From the NCBI GenBank assembly GCA_015478945.1, contig JABUQX010088323.1, positions 15,001-25,000 of the forward strand: 10,000 nt of DNA, given 5' to 3'. Numbering within the stretch: the first letter of the stretch is position 1; every line of letters starts with the position of its first letter. The translations under genes and the position numbers were made by a program. Of this stretch, positions 7,218 through 10,000 are shown piece after piece. Under the pieces are notes generated by a model. That model saw nothing but the letters and a program-made list of their open reading frames with translations. It ran no database searches and was not told the DNA's origin. This DNA comes from Trachelipus rathkii. Its lineage: Eukaryota; Arthropoda; Malacostraca; Isopoda; Trachelipodidae.

Positions 7218-7218
7218 A

Positions 7219-7492
7219 AAAATAAACTTCCTAACTGTTCGACTTCATTCGGACTTTTGTCGAAATAAGCGCAACCTATGGATAATTGTTTCCTTCCCAG
7301 AATATAAAATCAGCGGTTTCAATCTGCTAGTAAGCTTTACGCGCACGCTTCCTTTACCCTATTAACGATGCTTTCCCTAATAGTACCACTAGAGAAGAAT
7401 GATCTCATTCTGAATCTGAACTGATTGGTATGTGGAATTTTTCTTCCCCTTTTCAAAGTGGTTTTTCAATGACCTGATTCCGGCATATATTA
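7219..7492 (-). pseudogene. hAT transposase N-terminal half, strongly decayed
   Basis: Minus-strand remnants match the region before the second catalytic Asp: GIRSLKNHFEKGKKNSTYQS (from 7481), continuing QIQNEII, then RESIVNRVKEA (about 7378-7346), then YYQIETADFI with a possible first catalytic aspartate (codon 7311-7309) in the position of the usual 'ILADET'. The pattern 'L-x-x-H ... NATY-S ... Q-N-x-I ... I-V-x-x-v-K-E-A' is typical of THAP12/ZMYM1-type hAT proteins. At least three frameshifts or stops occur. Similarity ends at the ATTA site at 7489-7492, where another element is inserted. Confidence 0.65.
7489..7492. repeat. Target-site duplication ATTA, left copy
   Basis: ATTA lies directly before the CACTGGCC terminus at 7493 and is repeated directly after the right terminus at 9889-9892. 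Four bases in AT-rich DNA could match by chance, so the confidence is moderate. Confidence 0.55.
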
Positions 7493-7638
7493 CACTGGCC
7501 AACAAAAAAAAATTTTTTTTGCTGCCTGGAAGTGATATTTATTGAATATATAGTTAGTGCGGGTGTGTGGCTAATTTTCAGAGAGATCTGACTATTAGTT
7601 TTCCAAGATGGCCTCTTATGTTTCTTGAGAATACAGGG
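7493..7638 (+). repeat. Left terminal inverted repeat and subterminal region
   Basis: It begins CACTGGCCAACAAA, runs into an A9T8 tract (7504-7520), and further in contains GTTTTCCAAGAT (7598-7609) and TTGAGAATACAGGG (7625-7638). Each of these words has an inverted partner near the right end, with indels between them. Confidence 0.7.
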
Positions 7639-7952
7639 TGTTCCAGAGTTTACTCTTATACAATATATTTTTTAATGCATATTTTACAGTATATCGTTTT
7701 TATTTCTTTTTAAGGGGCTTACCTTTATATATACCTTTAAAATTTTTTTCTAATTTTCAGAACACTAGAGTACTTCACGAAGAGCCTGTTTGAATAACCC
7801 CATTGTAATCTGCTACATCTGTGGTGAATAATGCCAGGAGAACCAAAGAAGAAATATAATTACTAACTTTGTGAAGCAAGCAAATCTGGCATACTTTGGA
7901 ATGAAACTAGGAGACCAAGATAGTCTTGGGCTCCCCATATGGTCCGTAAAAC

Positions 7953-8267
7953 GTGTGTCGAAAATCTACGTCAGTGAAAAAATGGACAAAGAAAAGGTTT
8001 ACATGTTGGTGTGCCTATGGTAATGGCGGGAGCCTAAAGAATCAACACAGTGACTGTTATTTTTGTTTGGTTATTGTGAAAGGTATCAATCGTTTCAAGA
8101 AACGTAAATTTGAGTATCCGGTGGAATCAGCAAGGCGACCTGTACCAAACTCCGACGATGTCCCCATCCCAGTGTTCAATACACTCCCAGACCTAGCATT
8201 GTCTGATGAAGAGAAGAATATCCAGGATTCTTGGTGTGCACACGTGCAGTATAGTGGTAGTGAATAG
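7953..8267 (+). pseudogene. N-terminal open segment of the transposase-like gene (DCYFC motif)
   Basis: This 104-codon open stretch has only its second half in the ancestral frame. From about residue 33, HSDCYFCLVIVKGINRFKKR gives a C-x2-C pair (C codons 8055-8057 and 8064-8066), then a basic patch and the proline-rich ARRPVPNSDDVPIPVFNTLP. The preceding 30 residues read the wrong frame: the ancestral frame there shows LRQ-stop-KNGQRKG and VGVPMV. The stop at 8265-8267 is followed by more family sequence in another frame. With CYIC at 7811 and TCVENL further on, these cysteines probably formed a zinc-binding unit. Confidence 0.68.
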
Positions 8268-9152
8268 GAAGAAAAGTACTTCTACACAGCAACGGTTCTC
8301 CCAGGAAGAGATCAAATGATTTAGTACGAGAGTTAAGCCTCTCCAAGCAAGATTCTGAGCCTTTAGCATCTAGACTAAGTGCAAAAGAAACTGTTCTCAA
8401 GGCGAATGTAAAATAACTTTTTTTCGGACAAGAGAGCAGGTAGTACTCTTCATATTTCATTAAAGAGAAGACCTAAGTATACTGAGGAACAGTCCCTGGT
8501 GTGACTTCCTTCTACTACCAAATGGGGTTCCTTAAATACCCGGTTTGGTGAACATGAAGATTTTGGCGATTTGTTTGATGGATCGTGTTCAAGGGGCTGA
8601 AGAAAGCTTTGAAGTGTGTTTTAATTGTAAAATTTACAATAGTTAGTGTTTTCATCGATTCCAATAGGTTCACTCAACAAAATGAAAGAGGAATATTGAA
8701 AATTATAAGAATGATTTTGTTGCAGAAGCTTAGAATATAAATGAACGACCTATGGTCTATAATTGCGTTGATTTGAAGATGGTCACCATCTTACTTGGGC
8801 AGCAAGCGGATAGTATTTTTCTTTTAATTCTTTTTTCCAGGTTTTTTGTTGTTTTTTCATCGTTGCTCCGCGTCTTGTGGGTACGTAGGTGCTAAAAGAA
8901 GACTCACTCTGGGAAATAAGTTGTATGGCCCTGCTACATGGGATGATGGTGATGAAATAGATACTGTAGGGGCTGCATCAAATATCATTAAGATAAAACC
9001 ACTTGGTTGATCAGGGAAAATTATTTTCCGCACCACTCCCATAAATCTACGGACTGAGTGAACGCATTTGTTAGGGCCGCTATGATTATTGTATTTCAAG
9101 ATGTGAATGTTTCTTCAAATATATTCCTAGGATTTTTTTTCTGAGAGTTGGT
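8268..9152 (+). pseudogene. Middle part of the transposase-like gene, heavily frameshifted
   Basis: No long frame survives, but family blocks are readable. LVRELSLSKQ is at about 8322. LFDGSCSRG (8571-8597) corresponds to a 'LFIDSSK' block with an aspartate at 8577-8579. GLKKALKCVL follows in a shifted frame. CVDLKMVTILLGQQ (8764-8805) has its aspartate at 8770-8772. After a poorly matching 170 bp comes NIIKIKPLG then SGKIIFRTTPINL (about 8980-9045), ending in THLLGP. The 8806-8975 part, where relatives have a C-x-x-C near 'FLC', shows no cysteine pair. A minus-strand 80-codon frame at 8857-9099 is a shadow. Confidence 0.58.
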
Positions 9153-9602
9153 ATGAAGAAACTCAAAGCTGGAATCTTTAGCGGCCCTCAAATTCGCCAA
9201 ATCATCAAGGATGACAATTTTATAAATTCCATGACTGATACTGAAGCATCTGCCTGGAAAAGTTTTGTCTTGGTTGTTCAGAACTTTTTGGGCAACCATA
9301 AATCTGCCAACTATGTAGAACTCGTACAGAAAATGCTTTCAGACTTCAAAAATTTGAATGCTAATATGAGCATAAAAGTTCACTTTCTACATAGTCACTT
9401 AGATCGGTTTCCGGATAATCTAGGATGTTATAGTGAGGAACAAGGGGAGAGGTTCCATCAAGATATCAAGGTGATGGAAGAAAGATACCAAGGAAGATGG
9501 GATACACACATGATGGCAGACTATTGTTGGAGCCTTCAACGTGATTGTCCACATTCTGCACACAGAAGACAATCATATAGACAGCGATTTGTAATGCATT
9601 AA
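9153..9602 (+). pseudogene. C-terminal segment of the transposase-like gene (SEEQGERFHQD)
   Basis: This 149-codon open segment is the best-preserved part. Residues 4-18 (LKAGIFSGPQIRQII) and 44-50 (NFLGNHK) are family hallmarks. Residues 75-105 carry KVHFLHSHLDRFPDNLG followed by SEEQGERFHQDI, and 109-124 EERYQGRWDTHMMADYCW. By context, E99 (codon 9447-9449) in SEEQGE sits in a setting like the final glutamate of Transib/RAG1-type and CMC-type DDE transposases, where an S-E/G-E-x-x-E motif follows an HxH helix; this comparison is from memory. The ATG at 9153 is internal to the protein, not its start. TAA at 9600-9602 is the natural end. Confidence 0.75.
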
Positions 9603-9757
9603 TTGTGATTTCATTGTACTGAATTGAATGTTTTACCTATTAGCATTTTATGTACATACTCATTAAAAATTTGATATATATCTTTCGTGTTTTTTTGTGA
9701 ATTACGTTACAACCTAACATAAATTGTTTTTATGATAATGTTATTTTGTGTGACCCA
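9603..9757 (+). other. 3' untranslated region of the inserted transposon
   Basis: AT-rich sequence between the gene's stop and the right subterminal repeat. It has an AATTAA-like end and ATTAAA at 9662-9667, which could serve as a polyadenylation signal 60 bp after the stop. No other feature is visible. Confidence 0.45.
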
Positions 9758-9888
9758 CCCCTGTATCTCAAAACTAGAGAAAACAAAACGGAATCTAGGA
9801 AAACGGAGGTCATATTCGGAATCAGGGCAACAAGTTACCTATAAAATGACCTTCAAATGTTTTTCCGCAAAATCTTTGTTGGCCAGTT
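9758..9888 (-). repeat. Right terminal inverted repeat and subterminal region
   Basis: Read on the minus strand from 9888 it begins AACTGGCCAACAAAGATTTTGCGG, whose first 14 bases match the left end except for the outermost base. Further in it has GTTTTCCTAGATTCCG (9804-9789) and TTGAGATACAGGGG (9772-9758 approximately), which parallel the left-end words. Confidence 0.7.
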
Positions 9889-9892
9889 ATTA
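9889..9892. repeat. Target-site duplication ATTA, right copy
   Basis: ATTA follows the right terminus and matches 7489-7492. Confidence 0.55.
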
Positions 9893-10000
9893 TTGAGGAT
9901 AATATTTTTTATTTTCTTCTATGATTTTCTTAGAATGCTGGTTAATTTGGATGACTACCGGCACGTCCTGTAGGAACAATCTTGCAGCTTCAATCGGCAG
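9889..10000 (-). pseudogene. hAT transposase, N-terminal fragment beyond the insertion
   Basis: An open minus-strand frame enters from the window edge and reads IEAARLFLQDVPVVIQINQH followed by SKKIIEENKKYYPQ, then stops at the ATTA junction. 'I-x-x-N-x-x-x-x-x' after a short basic helix resembles the 'ENRKxL' segment upstream of the catalytic core in THAP12/ZMYM1-type hAT proteins, and strand and order fit the hAT left of the insertion. Relatives have roughly 40-50 residues between this block and the segment starting at 7481, and they are absent here. So either the hAT had a deletion or the insertion removed sequence. Only about 37 residues are visible. Confidence 0.5.

Larger units (their letters stand above)
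5529..7492 (-). mobile_element. hAT DNA transposon (THAP12/ZMYM1-like transposase), left part
   Basis: Minus-strand coding fragments in correct order give a hAT transposase: an N-terminal segment (7480-7346), a possible first catalytic Asp (about 7311), GFDG (7115-7104), FHCFSH (about 7027-7010), CQTRW (6871-6857), and the C-terminal dimerisation region with VEHSFSTLRRIKTWLRST (about 6033-5980). To the left of the coding sequence a GC-rich block at 5529-5565 resembles a hAT terminal inverted repeat. The element is interrupted at 7493 by a second transposon and appears to resume at 9889. The other end of the hAT lies beyond the window. Confidence 0.78.
7811..9602 (+). pseudogene. Transposase-like protein of an uncharacterised arthropod multicopy family (broken, near full length)
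   Basis: I recognise this as a family normally listed only as 'uncharacterized protein' in arthropods and some other invertebrates. Blocks in order: CYICGE (7811-7828), GMKLGDQD (about 7899-7922), WAPHMVRKTCVENLRQ (about 7929-7976, then TGA where Trp is usual), VGVPMV, HSDCYFC (8049-8066) with KGINRFKKRKFEYP and ARRPVPNSDDVPIPVF, LVRELSLSKQDSEPLASRLS (about 8322-8380), LFDGS (8571-8585), CVDLKMVTILLGQQ (8764-8805), NIIKIKPL (about 8980-9003), KIIF, and the intact C-terminal segment 9153-9602. The CxxC pairs suggest an N-terminal zinc-binding domain. The total of about 1.8 kb fits a protein of roughly 600 residues. Ten or so frameshifts and stops make it a pseudogene. Confidence 0.72.
7493..9888 (+). 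mobile_element. DNA transposon with CACTG-like ends carrying an uncharacterised transposase-like gene
   Basis: This 2,396-bp element has matching inverted ends. ACTGGCCAACAAA at 7494-7506 is the exact reverse complement of 9875-9887, and the outermost base is C at 7493 against T at 9888 (G expected). Weaker inverted similarity continues inward, ATTTTGC first and then blocks near 7598-7638 and 9758-9804. ATTA flanks both ends. It encloses one decayed gene (7811-9602) on the + strand. hAT-like coding sequence lies on both sides in the same orientation, supporting insertion into a hAT. CACTR termini with a 4-bp target duplication recall the CACTA/Mirage/Chapaev superfamily, especially Chapaev; this placement is inferred and not established. 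Confidence 0.75.

Noticed and set aside
7012..7365. 117-codon + strand open frame
   Set aside because: Lies opposite the hAT blocks GFDG and FHCFSH on the minus strand, which explain the sequence better.
8857..9099. 80-codon minus-strand open frame
   Set aside because: Overlaps + strand family blocks (NIIKIKPL, KIIFRTTPINL) of the transposase-like gene; no motif of its own.

Overview
This is eukaryotic (animal) DNA made almost entirely of decayed transposable elements separated by long AT and ATT microsatellites. I see no host gene, no bacterial operon, no RNA gene and no CRISPR array. The mix of families (copia-like LTR retrotransposon, RTE-type LINE, THAP12/ZMYM1-like hAT, and a multicopy transposase-like family that I recall mainly from arthropods) together with the abundance of AT microsatellites suggests an arthropod, perhaps a decapod crustacean. 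That assignment is an inference and is weak at order level.

Layout. 1-1040 (+): 3' part of a copia-order retrotransposon (gag zinc knuckle, aspartic protease, integrase zinc-binding motif), cut off by an AT tract. 1042-1148: AT microsatellite. 1149-1922: AT-rich unassigned sequence with two short inverted repeats. 1923-2064: AT then TTA microsatellite. 2065-5233 (+): nearly full-length RTE-clade LINE of about 3.2 kb with structured 5' UTR, APE-type endonuclease, reverse transcriptase (YADD box intact) and C-terminal region, broken by many frameshifts and stops. 5234-5528: AT microsatellite. 5529 to the window end (-): a hAT element whose 3' terminus appears to lie at 5529 and whose transposase reads leftward.

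The most interesting feature is at 7493-9888: a 2,396-bp element lying inside the hAT. It has 13-bp perfect terminal inverted repeats (ACTGGCCAACAAA), CACTG-like ends, looser inverted similarity for about 130-145 bp inward, and a 4-bp ATTA target duplication. hAT-like coding resumes on its far side. It carries a broken but nearly full-length copy of a family usually recorded only as 'uncharacterized protein'. Remnants of D...D...E-like motifs (LFDGS, CVDLKMV, SEEQGE) and a Cys-rich N-terminus point to a cut-and-paste transposase. The CACTR-like ends and 4-bp duplication fit the CACTA/Mirage/Chapaev (CMC) group, but this has not been tested.

None of the genes here looks functional as it stands. 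The window is a stack of insertions: LINE and copia remnants bounded by microsatellites, then a hAT, then a later insertion into the hAT.
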